Origin: Lacihabitans sp. CS3-21
GTDB lineage: Bacteria > Bacteroidota > Bacteroidia > Cytophagales > Spirosomataceae
Direction: 5' to 3'
DNA length: 64,000 nt
NCBI RefSeq assembly: GCF_024343675.1
Contig: NZ_RJUD01000011.1
Span: 1-64,000, forward strand
Shown here one piece after another: positions 28,297 to 37,279 of this stretch. The notes beneath the pieces are model-generated. The model saw nothing but the letters and a program-made list of their open reading frames with translations. It had not been told where the DNA came from and did no database searches. How positions within the stretch are numbered: the stretch's first letter is position 1; every line of letters begins with the position of its first letter. The position numbers and the translations under genes are program-made.

Positions 28297-29925
28297 ATGA
28301 AAAGCCGTTTTTTGCCTATTTTCTTAACTTTATTTTGTGTCATAAATTTCCAATTATTTGCTCAAAAAAGTTTGCCTAAACTCGTAAAAAAAGGAACTAC
28401 CACGCAGTTAATCGTTGATGATAAGCCATTTATTGTTTTAGGAGGTGAGCTCGGCAATTCTACTGCTACAACAATAGAAAACATGAAATCGGTTTGGCCA
28501 AAACTAAAAACCATGAACTTGAATACCGTCTTGGTGCCTGTTTATTGGGAATTGATAGAGCCAATAGAAGGCAAGTTTGATTTTAAACTTTACCAAGATT
28601 TGATAATCGAAGCTCGTCAAAACGATATCAAATTGGTATTTCTGTGGTTTGGATCATGGAAAAACAGCATGAGCAGCCATGCTCCAGCTTGGGTAAAACT
28701 CAACCAAGACCAATATCCGCGAGTAAAAGACCAAACTGGCCGAAGCCAAGAGATTCTGAGTTCTTTTAGCGAAAATGTATTGGAGGCCGACAAAAATGCT
28801 TTCGAAAAACTCATGCAGTTTATCAAAGATTTTGATAACAAAGCCCGAACCGTTATCATGGTGCAGGTAGAGAACGAGATCGGTATGTTGCCTTCTGCCC
28901 GAGACCACCAAAATTTGGCCAATGAGGCATTTAAGAAGCCTGTGCCGACTGAATTGATGCGTTATTTGCAACAGAACAGAGATAGTTTGGTACCAGAATT
29001 TCGAGAGATTTGGAAAAAGAATGGATACAAAACCTCAGGAAACTGGGAAGAAGTATTCGGTAAAGGTTTGCATACCGATGAGATTTTTATGGCTTATTAC
29101 TATGCCGACTTTACCGACAAAATCACCGAAGCAGGTAAAAAAATATATCCCTTACCTATGTTTGTCAATGCCGCTCTAAATAAAGCCGGACGTGAGCCTG
29201 GCAATTACCCAAGTGCAGGGCCATTGCCACATTTGATGGACGTTTGGAAATCGGCAGGAAAGGGAGTGGATTTCTTATCGCCAGATTTTTATAATCCCGA
29301 TTTCAAACATTGGTGCGACTTGTACACCCGCCAAGGCGATGTGCTATTTGTGCCAGAACATGTTTTTGACCAATCTGTAGCAGCGAAAGCTCTTTACACC
29401 ATTGGGCACTACGAGGGTATGGGTTTTTCACCTTTTTCTATTGAATCTACCCAAAAGCCAGAAGATGAGCCGCTTGGTAAAATGTATGGCTTGATCAAAG
29501 AACTCAGTCCGCTTATTACCAGTAATCAGGGCACAGGAAAAATAAAAGGCATCATGCTGAGCAAAAGCGACGCGGAAACCATTGTTCGTTTGGGCAAATA
29601 CGAGTTTACTTGCAAACACGATTACACCCTCAGCTGGACACCAGGAGCAAGAACAGAAACTTGGCCACTGGGGAGTGCCATTATCATCCAAACGGCTGAA
29701 AATGAATTCTATATAGCTGGTTCGGGTGTAGTGATTACCACAAAATTCATCGAAAACAAAGACCTCAACATCGGCCTCCTAAAAGTGGATGAAGGTAATT
29801 TCACAAACAACCAATGGGCCGTAAAACGCCACCTCAACGGCGACCAAACCCACCAAGGCCGTCACATCAACATCGGCACCAATCAGTTTGGTATTCAGCG
29901 GGTGGAGTTTTATGGGTATAGGTGA
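28297..29925 (+). CDS. secreted GH35-like beta-galactosidase with DUF5597-type tail
   Basis: A 542-residue protein with a signal peptide ending LFAQ. The TIM barrel shows KTMNLNTVLVPVYWELIEPIEG (GH35 N-terminal strand), FLWFGSWKNSMSSHAPAW and the acid/base in VMVQVENEIGML (Glu194). The C-terminal part (about 430-535; GSAIIIQTAENEFYIAGSG, VDEGNFTNNQWAVKRHLNGD) is the beta domain found in this GH35 subgroup. Substrates of the group include beta-galactosides in plant polysaccharides. It is flanked by terminators on both sides, so it is probably a single-gene unit. Confidence 0.85.
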   Translation: MKSRFLPIFLTLFCVINFQLFAQKSLPKLVKKGTTTQLIVDDKPFIVLGGELGNSTATTIENMKSVWPKLKTMNLNTVLVPVYWELIEPIEGKFDFKLYQDLIIEARQNDIKLVFLWFGSWKNSMSSHAPAWVKLNQDQYPRVKDQTGRSQEILSSFSENVLEADKNAFEKLMQFIKDFDNKARTVIMVQVENEIGMLPSARDHQNLANEAFKKPVPTELMRYLQQNRDSLVPEFREIWKKNGYKTSGNWEEVFGKGLHTDEIFMAYYYADFTDKITEAGKKIYPLPMFVNAALNKAGREPGNYPSAGPLPHLMDVWKSAGKGVDFLSPDFYNPDFKHWCDLYTRQGDVLFVPEHVFDQSVAAKALYTIGHYEGMGFSPFSIESTQKPEDEPLGKMYGLIKELSPLITSNQGTGKIKGIMLSKSDAETIVRLGKYEFTCKHDYTLSWTPGARTETWPLGSAIIIQTAENEFYIAGSGVVITTKFIENKDLNIGLLKVDEGNFTNNQWAVKRHLNGDQTHQGRHINIGTNQFGIQRVEFYGYR

Positions 29926-29970
29926 GGGGACTAGATTTTGGTTTTATCGCTGTTTTTTGAAATAATTAAA

Positions 29971-30007
29971 AGTCGACTAGCTTTTTAGTTTATTCGACTG
30001 TTTTTTT
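29971..30007 (+). terminator. candidate terminator after the GH35-like gene
   Basis: AGTCGA (29971-29976) pairs with TCGACT (29994-29999), followed by G and seven T residues (30001-30007). It begins 46 bases after the stop codon. Confidence 0.55.
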
Positions 30008-30048
30008 GTTCCTTTTTGCCAAATTCTCAAATAATCAAATTTACATCA

Positions 30049-31038
30049 ATGAAAATAGTTCTATTGACTTTCTTTACATTATTCGTTATTCAACTTAGCC
30101 AAGCTCAAAATCTTATCACCACAGATTTAGATAATTTCGGAGAAATGTATGGTCAGTTGCCAAAGGCTAAAACTACTGAAGATACTTTGAACTTAATTAG
30201 AGCCAACTTATTGGCTAAAGGTTCGGCCACATTTCAGGAATATATCCGGCTGAAGGAATCATTGAATAATTATAAAATTGAAGAGGTGTTTTTAAACAGG
30301 CTTCGCCTTTATCCCAAATATTATGCTTCAGTTTTGAGGCAATCTGAGGTTTTTAAATCGAAAGAGATGATTCAGAGGATAAATGCCGCTTACGGTAAAC
30401 TGCTCAAAATTTATCCAGAAGCCAAAATTAAACCCAATGTGATTTGCATAGGTATCATGGATGACGGCGGTAAGTCCTTTGAAAGTGGGCAATATGTTGG
30501 TTTAGAGTTGTTTACATGTAATAGTTTTGCCGATACGACAGAACTTATCAATTCAAATGGTTTTATAGATTATCTGAAAGCTGGGTCGTTCGATATCAGG
30601 AGAATGGACGAACTCATTGTGCATGAACTGGTACATTTGAGCCAATTCAAGGGAAATGATGAATTCCTTAAGACCTTTAAGGGGACAATTCAATACATTC
30701 CATTGCTGGGTGAAGGCGGAGCTGCATTCATTGCTGATTTGGTTTTTGATTTCAAGGCAACGATTGGTCCGGGTACATTTAATGCCATCCAATATAAATA
30801 CTGCGAGGAAAACAAAGTGAGGCTATGGCAAGACTATAAAAATCTGACCGATATGTCTAAAATTAGTGATTATTTCTACAAAAATACCCATCTGTATCCT
30901 GTTAGAAGCGTGGGTTATTACTTGGGTTATCAAATTTGTAAACAATACTACGAGAAGGCAAAAAATAAAAGAAAAGCCATTAAAGAGATAATAGAAGTTA
31001 CTGATTATGACAAGTTAGTGACTGAAAGTGCGTTCTAA
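30049..31038 (+). CDS. putative secreted zinc metalloprotease (HExxH, DUF2268-like)
   Basis: I take the ATG at 30049; an upstream TTG at 30016 would only lengthen the signal peptide, which here reads MKIVLLTFFTLFVIQLSQAQ. The mature 310 residues are mostly helical and contain RRMDELIVHELVHLSQF, an HExxH zinc motif near residue 201, with a further helix PLLGEGGAAFIADLV that could give the third ligand Glu, as in DUF2268/gluzincin-like proteins. Activity and target are unknown. No operon partner: there are 96 bases to the next gene. Confidence 0.68.
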   Translation: MKIVLLTFFTLFVIQLSQAQNLITTDLDNFGEMYGQLPKAKTTEDTLNLIRANLLAKGSATFQEYIRLKESLNNYKIEEVFLNRLRLYPKYYASVLRQSEVFKSKEMIQRINAAYGKLLKIYPEAKIKPNVICIGIMDDGGKSFESGQYVGLELFTCNSFADTTELINSNGFIDYLKAGSFDIRRMDELIVHELVHLSQFKGNDEFLKTFKGTIQYIPLLGEGGAAFIADLVFDFKATIGPGTFNAIQYKYCEENKVRLWQDYKNLTDMSKISDYFYKNTHLYPVRSVGYYLGYQICKQYYEKAKNKRKAIKEIIEVTDYDKLVTESAF

Positions 31039-31134
31039 GCTTTCGGCGAAAAATAAGCTTTTGTGTAAATGCGTTATATTTTAAATCATTGTTATTTTGA
31101 CAAACCGTAACCTCACTTTTTGTAGTTTCGCTCC

Positions 31135-32496
31135 ATGAACATCTACCGCCGAAATTTCCTCAAAAAAACCTTGCATGGTCTGGTTACCACCTCAAGTTTG
31201 TTTGCTTTGGCTTGTGAAGAAAAACTTATTCCCGGTGCATTGGATAAGACAGTGGTGGTAGTGGGAGCTGGTATTTCGGGCTTAGCAGCGGCTAAATGCT
31301 TACAAGAGAAAGGTTTTAAAGTGATCGTTTTAGAAGCTCAGGATAGGGTAGGTGGTAGGCTTAGAACAGACCGTAGCCTTGGCGTAGCATTTGATGAAGG
31401 GGCAAGCTGGATTCATGGAATACGTCGAAATCCAATTACGGATCTGGCTAAAGATGCTGGCATGGCCACATTCGAAACCTTGGACGAAAGTCAAAAATCA
31501 TATGATATCGGAGGTGTTCTTAGAAATTCAGAACTTTATCAAAATACGGAAGATGAGTTTTATAGGGTTATAAAAAATATGATGAAAAATGGTAAAGCAA
31601 ACGAAAGTTTCGAAACCGTTTTCAATCAATTATATCCTGAAAAATCAAAGGACAGACTTTGGAAATTTCTTATTTCTGCCTTTTTAACATTTGATACGGG
31701 TGATTTGGATAAACTTTCGTCTTTATTATATTATGAAGGTGAAGAATATGGTGGGGTGGAGGTAATAGCCACTAACGGGTATGACCATATTCCAAATTAC
31801 TTGGCTAAAGACTTGGATGTCAGACTCAACCAAAAGGTTTCTAAAATAGATTATACTTCCGAAAAAGTCAAAGTTCATCACAGTAATGGAGTTTTGTCTG
31901 CCGATTTTGTACTTGTAACCGTACCATTGGGTGTTTTAAAAGCCCAAGCGATTGACTTTGAACCAGCTTTGCCTAATTTTAAACAAACAGCCATACGAAA
32001 AGTAGGAATGAGCTGTGTAAACAAGTTTTTGCTTACTTGGGAAACTGCTTTTTGGGACGATGTTCAGTACATCACTTATACCCCCGAAATACCCGATAAA
32101 TTCAACTATTTCGTGAATATTAAGAAATATAATCCTAACCACAACGCCCTCATGACTTTTGCCTATGCTGAATATGCCCGACAAACAGAAACAATGTCTG
32201 ATTCTCAGGTTATTGCCGAAATAATGAATCACCTGCGTGACATTTATGGGAAAAATATACCGAATCCAACCAAAATGTTAAGGACCAAATGGCAGAGTAA
32301 TGAAAACGCTTTTGGAGCATATTCTTATACAGCTGTTGGAACTGAAATGCAGCATTTTGATGAATTGGCAGCTGAAGTAAACAATAGGTTGTTCTTTGCT
32401 GGTGAACATACCGAAAAAGATTATTTTTCAACCGCTCATGGTGGCTATTTGAGTGGTAGGAGAGAGGCGGATAAAATTATTCAATTGATTAATTAA
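31135..32496 (+). CDS. flavin amine oxidase, probable lipoprotein
   Basis: A 453-residue FAD enzyme. The N-terminus NIYRRNFLKKTLHGLVTTSSLFALACEEK has a twin-arginine-like start and a lipobox Cys (LAC, residue 27). FAD is bound by VVVVGAGISGLAAAKCLQ..GFKVIVLEAQDRVGGRLRT, and the C-terminal FFAGEHTEKDYFSTAHGGYLSGRREADKI is the second flavin-binding block of the monoamine/polyamine oxidase family. It would oxidise a primary or secondary amine in the periplasm. The substrate is not predictable. Confidence 0.88.
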   Translation: MNIYRRNFLKKTLHGLVTTSSLFALACEEKLIPGALDKTVVVVGAGISGLAAAKCLQEKGFKVIVLEAQDRVGGRLRTDRSLGVAFDEGASWIHGIRRNPITDLAKDAGMATFETLDESQKSYDIGGVLRNSELYQNTEDEFYRVIKNMMKNGKANESFETVFNQLYPEKSKDRLWKFLISAFLTFDTGDLDKLSSLLYYEGEEYGGVEVIATNGYDHIPNYLAKDLDVRLNQKVSKIDYTSEKVKVHHSNGVLSADFVLVTVPLGVLKAQAIDFEPALPNFKQTAIRKVGMSCVNKFLLTWETAFWDDVQYITYTPEIPDKFNYFVNIKKYNPNHNALMTFAYAEYARQTETMSDSQVIAEIMNHLRDIYGKNIPNPTKMLRTKWQSNENAFGAYSYTAVGTEMQHFDELAAEVNNRLFFAGEHTEKDYFSTAHGGYLSGRREADKIIQLIN

Positions 32497-32682
32497 GGTC
32501 TTATTTGTTCAAATTCTTTATTTAACTTTTTTAGTTTAGATAACTTCTGAACGGCATTTTTTGTCAAAAATAATTTAGCTAAATTAGAATGTCCTTAGAA
32601 TCAAACTATTTAGAGTTAAATATGAAACAATCCATTGGTTAGGCGGTTGGAACTGAATAACAAACATAATTTCATTACAAAC

Positions 32683-33606
32683 ATGAAAAGGAAAAGTTTC
32701 AAACTCCACTTATTCGCTCTACTATTAACTGGTTTTACATTTACGTCTTGTGAGGAGGATGAACCCAAAACAAGTAACATTGTTGATGTAGCCACTTCTA
32801 ATTCACAGTTTTCAACACTTACGGCGGCTTTAACGAAAGCCGAATTGGTTTCAGCTCTACAAGGAACAGGGCCGTTTACGGTTTTTGCACCAAACAATGA
32901 TGCATTCACAAAGGCAGGAATTACCAGTTTAAGTGGGTTAACAAAAGAAGCACTTACGCCTATTTTGACTTCTCATGTGCTGGCTGGAAAAGTTAAAGCG
33001 GCCGACGTGAAAAGCGGCAGTGCTACAACTTTGAATGAGACCAATAATATTTATTTGTCTGTAAACTCAACAGGCGTATATATCAATGGAAACATAAAAG
33101 TAATTTCAACAGATTTGGATGCATCAAATGGTGTGGTGCACGTGATTGATAACGTGATAGTGCCACCAAGCAAAAATTTAGTAGAAATTGCCATAGGAAA
33201 TCCGAATTTTTCAGAATTGGTTTCCTTGGTAACAGCAGCTGATCCTTCTGTTGCAGCAGCACTTACGGCGGCATCACAAAACGGCCTGACAGTATTCGCA
33301 CCTACCAATGCTGCGTTTACCGAGTTGTACAAAACTACTCCAAAAGCCTCACTTTTGAGTCCAGCAAATAAAACACTCCTAACCAATGTTCTTTTGTACC
33401 ATGTTGTTCCAGGTAGAGTTTTCTCAACAGACTTACCAAATGTCAGTGGGGAGGTAGCAACTGCCTCTACAGTAAAAGTTAAGTTTGACCTTAGTTCTGG
33501 TGCAAAAGTAGTGGGTAAAAGCAGTGGAGCTTCAAATATTACTTTGGCCAATCTTTTGGCAACCAACGGGGTGATTCACGTAATTGACAAAGTGCTTCTT
33601 CCGTAA
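32683..33606 (+). CDS. fasciclin-domain lipoprotein
   Basis: The ATG at 32683 opens a lipoprotein signal (KRKSFKLHLFALLLTGFTFTSC); an upstream TTG at 32635 is not needed. Two fasciclin (FAS1) domains follow: residues about 30-160 (FTVFAPNNDAFTKAG ... GVVHVIDNVIVPP) and about 165-305 (LTVFAPTNAAFTEL ... LLYHVVPGRVFSTDL ... GVIHVIDKVLLP). Such surface proteins mediate adhesion or carbohydrate binding. A strong terminator follows. Confidence 0.92.
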   Translation: MKRKSFKLHLFALLLTGFTFTSCEEDEPKTSNIVDVATSNSQFSTLTAALTKAELVSALQGTGPFTVFAPNNDAFTKAGITSLSGLTKEALTPILTSHVLAGKVKAADVKSGSATTLNETNNIYLSVNSTGVYINGNIKVISTDLDASNGVVHVIDNVIVPPSKNLVEIAIGNPNFSELVSLVTAADPSVAAALTAASQNGLTVFAPTNAAFTELYKTTPKASLLSPANKTLLTNVLLYHVVPGRVFSTDLPNVSGEVATASTVKVKFDLSSGAKVVGKSSGASNITLANLLATNGVIHVIDKVLLP

Positions 33607-33639
33607 TAGGGGTTATTTAACGGAACTCGAGTAAAAATT

Positions 33640-33665
33640 GCCAGTGGGTTCCACTGGCTTTTTTT
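33640..33665 (+). terminator. strong rho-independent terminator
   Basis: GCCAGTGG and CCACTGGC form a perfect 8-bp stem around a three-base loop (33640-33658), followed by seven T residues. It ends the fasciclin gene and lies about 45 bases before the end of the convergent gene. Confidence 0.9.
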
Positions 33666-33708
33666 ATAACAAGAGTTTTTGGCTGAAATTGAGTAAAAAT
33701 GATAATAG

Positions 33709-34086
33709 TCAGTTTGTCGTCAAAACTGTTTTTAAGCCTTCAAACATTTTTTTTAGTCTTTTGTAGGCAGTTTGACTATTTCTTTTGCGTTCCATCTCAA
33801 TTTTTAAGCGTCCTTCGGCCAGTTTCATATAGAAAAACGTACCATCTTCAAGCGATATATTTTCTTCTATTTTGTTGTTCTTGGTAGATATATTTTTGCT
33901 TAGTTTCAGTTCTTTTTTTAAGTAGTTTTTAACAACGGGTGTTTTTTCATCAGGAAATTCAGCTGATATATTTAGTTCAGATTCATTTTCTGAAACTTCG
34001 AGATTGATGTCATTTCGGTTAGCAAAATGAAACGCTAGGTAAGATAACAAGGCAAGTGCCGCTAATGTCAATAATAGATTTTTCAT
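33709..34086 (-). CDS. small membrane-anchored or secreted protein of unknown function
   Basis: 125 residues: a hydrophobic N-terminus (KNLLLTLAALALLSYLAFHFA) without a clear cleavage site, then a charged domain with LEVSENESELNISAEFPDEKTPVVKNYLKKELKLS and a basic C-terminal helix RLKIEMERKRNSQTAYKRLKKMFEGLKTVL. I do not recognise a family. It lies 188 bases downstream of the response regulator on the same strand and could be a target or accessory of that two-component system. Confidence 0.6.
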   Translation of the reverse strand: MKNLLLTLAALALLSYLAFHFANRNDINLEVSENESELNISAEFPDEKTPVVKNYLKKELKLSKNISTKNNKIEENISLEDGTFFYMKLAEGRLKIEMERKRNSQTAYKRLKKMFEGLKTVLTTN

Positions 34087-34274
34087 AAGTTTTTTATTGA
34101 ATTATTAAATGTTGAGCAAATATAGTGCATAAACCAATACATTGCAATACATAGTACCTTGTTTGTGTAAATTTTTTATTTATTGGATACTTTTTTATTA
34201 GAAATCCTCTAAAAAATCAGTTTATTCGATAGTTTTTTGTAAAAAAAGTGAAGAAAAGGATTAGTAAAGCCCTA

Positions 34275-34958
34275 TTAATCAATAAGTCTATAACCCACCG
34301 ACTTGAGGGTGATGATTTCAATTTTCGGATCAGATTTGAAATAGCTGCGGAGTTTGGTGATGTAAACATCCAAATTTCGAGAATTGAAGAAGTGGTCATC
34401 TCCCCAAACCGTATCGAGAATGACCTTTCGGGTTACGATTTCTCTCATGGAATTGGTGAGTAGATCCAGCAATTGACATTCTCTGAAGGATATTTTGCGG
34501 ACTTCTTTCTCAAATCTAAGCTCTTGTTTGGTAGTAGAAAAAACATACTTTCCAATTTTTACACCGGTTGAACTGTCGGCTATTCCCGACTTATTCTTAC
34601 TTAAGAAATAGAGGTTATTTATTCTAACGATCAGTTCTTCAAGGCTAAATGGCTTTTTGATGTAGTCGTTTCCTCCCGCGTCAAAACCCATCAATAGGTC
34701 TGTGGTTTGGTTTTTTGCGGTCAAGAAAATTATCGGTGTTATGGTATTATGGGCTCGGATTTCCTTGGCCACTTCAAATCCATCTTTTTCAGGAAGCATC
34801 ACATCAAATACGCAAACATCGGGCTTAAATTCGTTAAAAATTTTTACTGCATTTTTGCCGCTTTCGAGATGCATCACCTCAAAAGACCTACTCGCTAGTG
34901 ATTCTTTAACTATTTTGGCCAATGATGCCTCATCTTCTAAATACAATATTTTAAGCAT
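34275..34958 (-). CDS. OmpR-family response regulator
   Basis: A 227-residue regulator. The receiver (residues 1-120) has YLEDEASLAK (acidic pocket), the phospho-acceptor Asp in VCVFDVMLPEKDGFE, Thr in IIFLTAKN and Lys in YIKKPFSLEEL. The C-terminal winged helix (about 130-225) includes LRFEKEVRKISFRECQLLDLL and RNLDVYITKLRSYFKSDPKIEIITLKSVGYRL. Its start overlaps the end of the kinase gene by eight bases. Four phased boxes at 36436-36474 are its candidate binding site. Confidence 0.95.
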   Translation of the reverse strand: MLKILYLEDEASLAKIVKESLASRSFEVMHLESGKNAVKIFNEFKPDVCVFDVMLPEKDGFEVAKEIRAHNTITPIIFLTAKNQTTDLLMGFDAGGNDYIKKPFSLEELIVRINNLYFLSKNKSGIADSSTGVKIGKYVFSTTKQELRFEKEVRKISFRECQLLDLLTNSMREIVTRKVILDTVWGDDHFFNSRNLDVYITKLRSYFKSDPKIEIITLKSVGYRLID

Positions 34959-36381
34959 TTGTTTGGATGTTTTTTATGATAAAACTGTTGCCATTGGGCA
35001 AGGCAGAGTATTCGATAAGGCATCCCATCCCTTTTGCCAAGCTTTCAACAATATATAGTCCCAGACCATGGCCCTTAACATTATGTATTTGGCCGTCTTG
35101 TGGTACCCTATAAAACTTCTCAAATATTTTGTCTCTAAAATCAGCTGGGATAGTTTGGCCGTTGTCGGAAACTTCCAATTCTGCAAAGTTTCCGTTTCTT
35201 TTTGATGATATTGCTATTCGAGGATTTGCGGTTTGGTTATACTTTATGGCATTGTCTAACAAATTATAAACGATTGTGCTAAAGCTTTTTAAGTCAGAAA
35301 CCACTTCGAGTTGGTTTGTTGAATTTTCAAATAGAATCTCCAGTTTCTTATCTTTAATCCTTGGCTGCAATTCGTATAATACTTCTCTAACTAAGGCATT
35401 TAAATCGAATACTTCTTGCTCAGATTTTATCTCTAAGTCCGTCATTTTAGAGACCTGCATCACTTTATCTACCAAATCTGACAATTTATCAGTCTCCAAG
35501 CGGGCAATTCCAAGATATTCCATTTTTTTCTCAATACTTTGCAAATCAAACCTTTCTATGGCTTCCAATGCTATACTGATGGTAGCTATTGGCGTTTTGA
35601 GTTCGTGTGTCATGTTGCTGATAAAATCGGTCTTTATCTGAAACATCTCTTGTCTTTTTTTGTCCGCTCGGATGATCAAAAAAAACGAAAGAGCAACAAA
35701 ACCAAATAATAAAAAGGTCGTTAAAACCTGCGGAAAGATATTTTTGATGATTATTCCGAATTTATGTTGGGCAGTTACCCAAAGTTTCTGATTGGAAGGT
35801 ATATCGTTGTATTTGGCAATATAATTATCTGAGGGTTTTACCGAATCCACCACTATTGTGTATGGGGTACTAATCTTCCCTTTTATAAGATTTAGGGCGA
35901 ATTGTTTTTTTACTTCTGGTAAAATCGTTTTCAAATTCGAGCCTTGTTGAAGTTTCAAAATGCCATCTGGGCTATCTTTGCGGTTTACTTTTAGCATTAT
36001 AGAAAGCATTCCGCTCACTTCTTTGTCATCGTCTAGGTCTTTTGTACGTCTCTCAATACGGTTGTTTAAACGTATTTCCTTTTTACCTGATTTTTTTATT
36101 TCCGTTTTAGAAGTAAAGACCGCCACGTTGTTTTTCGGCATATGGTCTATATTTATTGATATTTGATTATTGCCTTTGTTGGTGACTTTAATCAAATTGC
36201 CCATCAATTTGCTTTCAATTTCCTTGATAGAGTTGGTGAAAATATAACCCATTTCACGCTCTATTCTTTCTTTTTCAGTAGAATAAGTACTGAAAAGGTA
36301 AAATCCCAAGAAAGTACCCAGCAATAACAAGCTCATTGCCATCATCCAATTGCCCAACTTTGTTTTAATATGTTTCAACAT
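34951..36381 (-). CDS. sensor histidine kinase
   Basis: A 476-residue inner-membrane kinase. One membrane helix lies at about residues 12-33, a periplasmic sensor of roughly 180 residues follows, and a second helix (VLTTFLLFGFVALSFFLIIRADKK) is at about 218-240. The H-box is FISNMTHELKTPIATI, the N-box YNLLDNAIKYNQTA, and the G-box region GHGLGLYIVESLAKGMG. No HAMP domain is evident between TM2 and the H-box. It is the partner of the regulator whose gene overlaps it, and divergent from the GLPGLI operon. Confidence 0.94.
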   Translation of the reverse strand: MLKHIKTKLGNWMMAMSLLLLGTFLGFYLFSTYSTEKERIEREMGYIFTNSIKEIESKLMGNLIKVTNKGNNQISINIDHMPKNNVAVFTSKTEIKKSGKKEIRLNNRIERRTKDLDDDKEVSGMLSIMLKVNRKDSPDGILKLQQGSNLKTILPEVKKQFALNLIKGKISTPYTIVVDSVKPSDNYIAKYNDIPSNQKLWVTAQHKFGIIIKNIFPQVLTTFLLFGFVALSFFLIIRADKKRQEMFQIKTDFISNMTHELKTPIATISIALEAIERFDLQSIEKKMEYLGIARLETDKLSDLVDKVMQVSKMTDLEIKSEQEVFDLNALVREVLYELQPRIKDKKLEILFENSTNQLEVVSDLKSFSTIVYNLLDNAIKYNQTANPRIAISSKRNGNFAELEVSDNGQTIPADFRDKIFEKFYRVPQDGQIHNVKGHGLGLYIVESLAKGMGCLIEYSALPNGNSFIIKNIQTNA

Positions 36382-36435
36382 AGCTTCGATATTGTATCAC
36401 AAATGTAGTAGCTTGAAGTTCAACTCTTAAGCACT

Positions 36436-36501
36436 TTAACCTTAATTAACCTTATATAAACTTTCATTAACCTTGCTTTTATCCAAAAGATTATAGTTTT
36501 G
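36436..36501 (+). promoter_or_regulatory. phased TTAACCTT boxes and promoter of the GLPGLI operon
   Basis: TTAACCTT occurs exactly at 36436, 36446 and 36467, with a degenerate ATAAACTT at 36456, giving 10-, 10- and 11-base spacing on one DNA face. The last box overlaps a TTG (36473-36475), which with TAGTTTTG (36494-36501, consensus TAnnTTTG) makes a promoter with an 18-base gap. Such phased direct repeats suit an OmpR-family activator. Confidence 0.65.
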
Positions 36502-36531
36502 TGCAATTAATTTACAAAAGTCTATAACCCA

Positions 36532-37272
36532 ATGAAAAGTACCCTTGTATTGTTGTTTATCTCATTCTCTGCTTTTTCGCAATTTCAAAAATCAGGGAAA
36601 ATCTATTTTAAAGAATCTATAAAACTGAATATTCAAATTTCGGAAGAAAATAAAGAAATGGCCAAAATGATGCCTACTTCTCAAGATTCTTACAAGGTTC
36701 TTTATTATGATTCAAATGAAAGCCTATTTAAAGTGGAGGAGAAAAAAAATGAAGACCTTGATATCAAACACGAAGAGGGCGGTAATCAAATAAGAATGGT
36801 TTTTAAAGTGCCACAAACCACCATTTACCAGAACTTGTCGGAAAACAGTTTTATTCAAAGTCAAGAGTTTTTAGACAAAGAGTTCTTAATAGTTGATCAA
36901 ATAAATGACAAAAAGTGGAAAGTAACTGGCGAACAAAAAAAGGTGCTGGATTTTGTATGTATAAAAGCAACTTTGGCCGATACCTCTCAAAAAGTGGTGG
37001 CGTGGTTTACTCCGCAAATACCTGTGGGTATGGGCCCAAATGGCTATAGTGGCCTTCCTGGGATGATATTGGCCTTGGATACTGATAATGGACAAAGACT
37101 AATTGCAGCCACCAATATCGAACCTCTGCCCCAAGGATTTACATTTACAAAGCCTGAGAAAGGTAAAAAGGTGAATAAAGCAGAATTTAAGAAAATTCGG
37201 GATGAAAAATTGAAAGAAATGGGCAGCGATGGTAAAAGCGGTGCGAGGGTGATAATCAGAAACGAAAACTAA
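36532..37272 (+). CDS. GLPGLI-family secreted protein
   Basis: A 246-residue protein with a short signal peptide ending SAFSQ. The family signature appears as GYSGLPGMILALD (residues about 171-183; GLPGMI in place of GLPGLI), preceded by VVAWFTPQIPVGMGP. These proteins are specific to Bacteroidota and are commonly encoded next to an outer-membrane barrel, as here (seven bases to the next start). Function unknown; possibly a periplasmic or surface partner of the barrel. Likely controlled by the divergent two-component system. Confidence 0.92.
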   Translation: MKSTLVLLFISFSAFSQFQKSGKIYFKESIKLNIQISEENKEMAKMMPTSQDSYKVLYYDSNESLFKVEEKKNEDLDIKHEEGGNQIRMVFKVPQTTIYQNLSENSFIQSQEFLDKEFLIVDQINDKKWKVTGEQKKVLDFVCIKATLADTSQKVVAWFTPQIPVGMGPNGYSGLPGMILALDTDNGQRLIAATNIEPLPQGFTFTKPEKGKKVNKAEFKKIRDEKLKEMGSDGKSGARVIIRNEN

Positions 37273-37279
37273 AAACAAT

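Noticed and set aside
33051-33566. 171-residue reverse-strand ORF opposite the fasciclin gene
   Set aside because: It is the antisense shadow of a clear two-domain fasciclin protein, and has no recognisable motif of its own.
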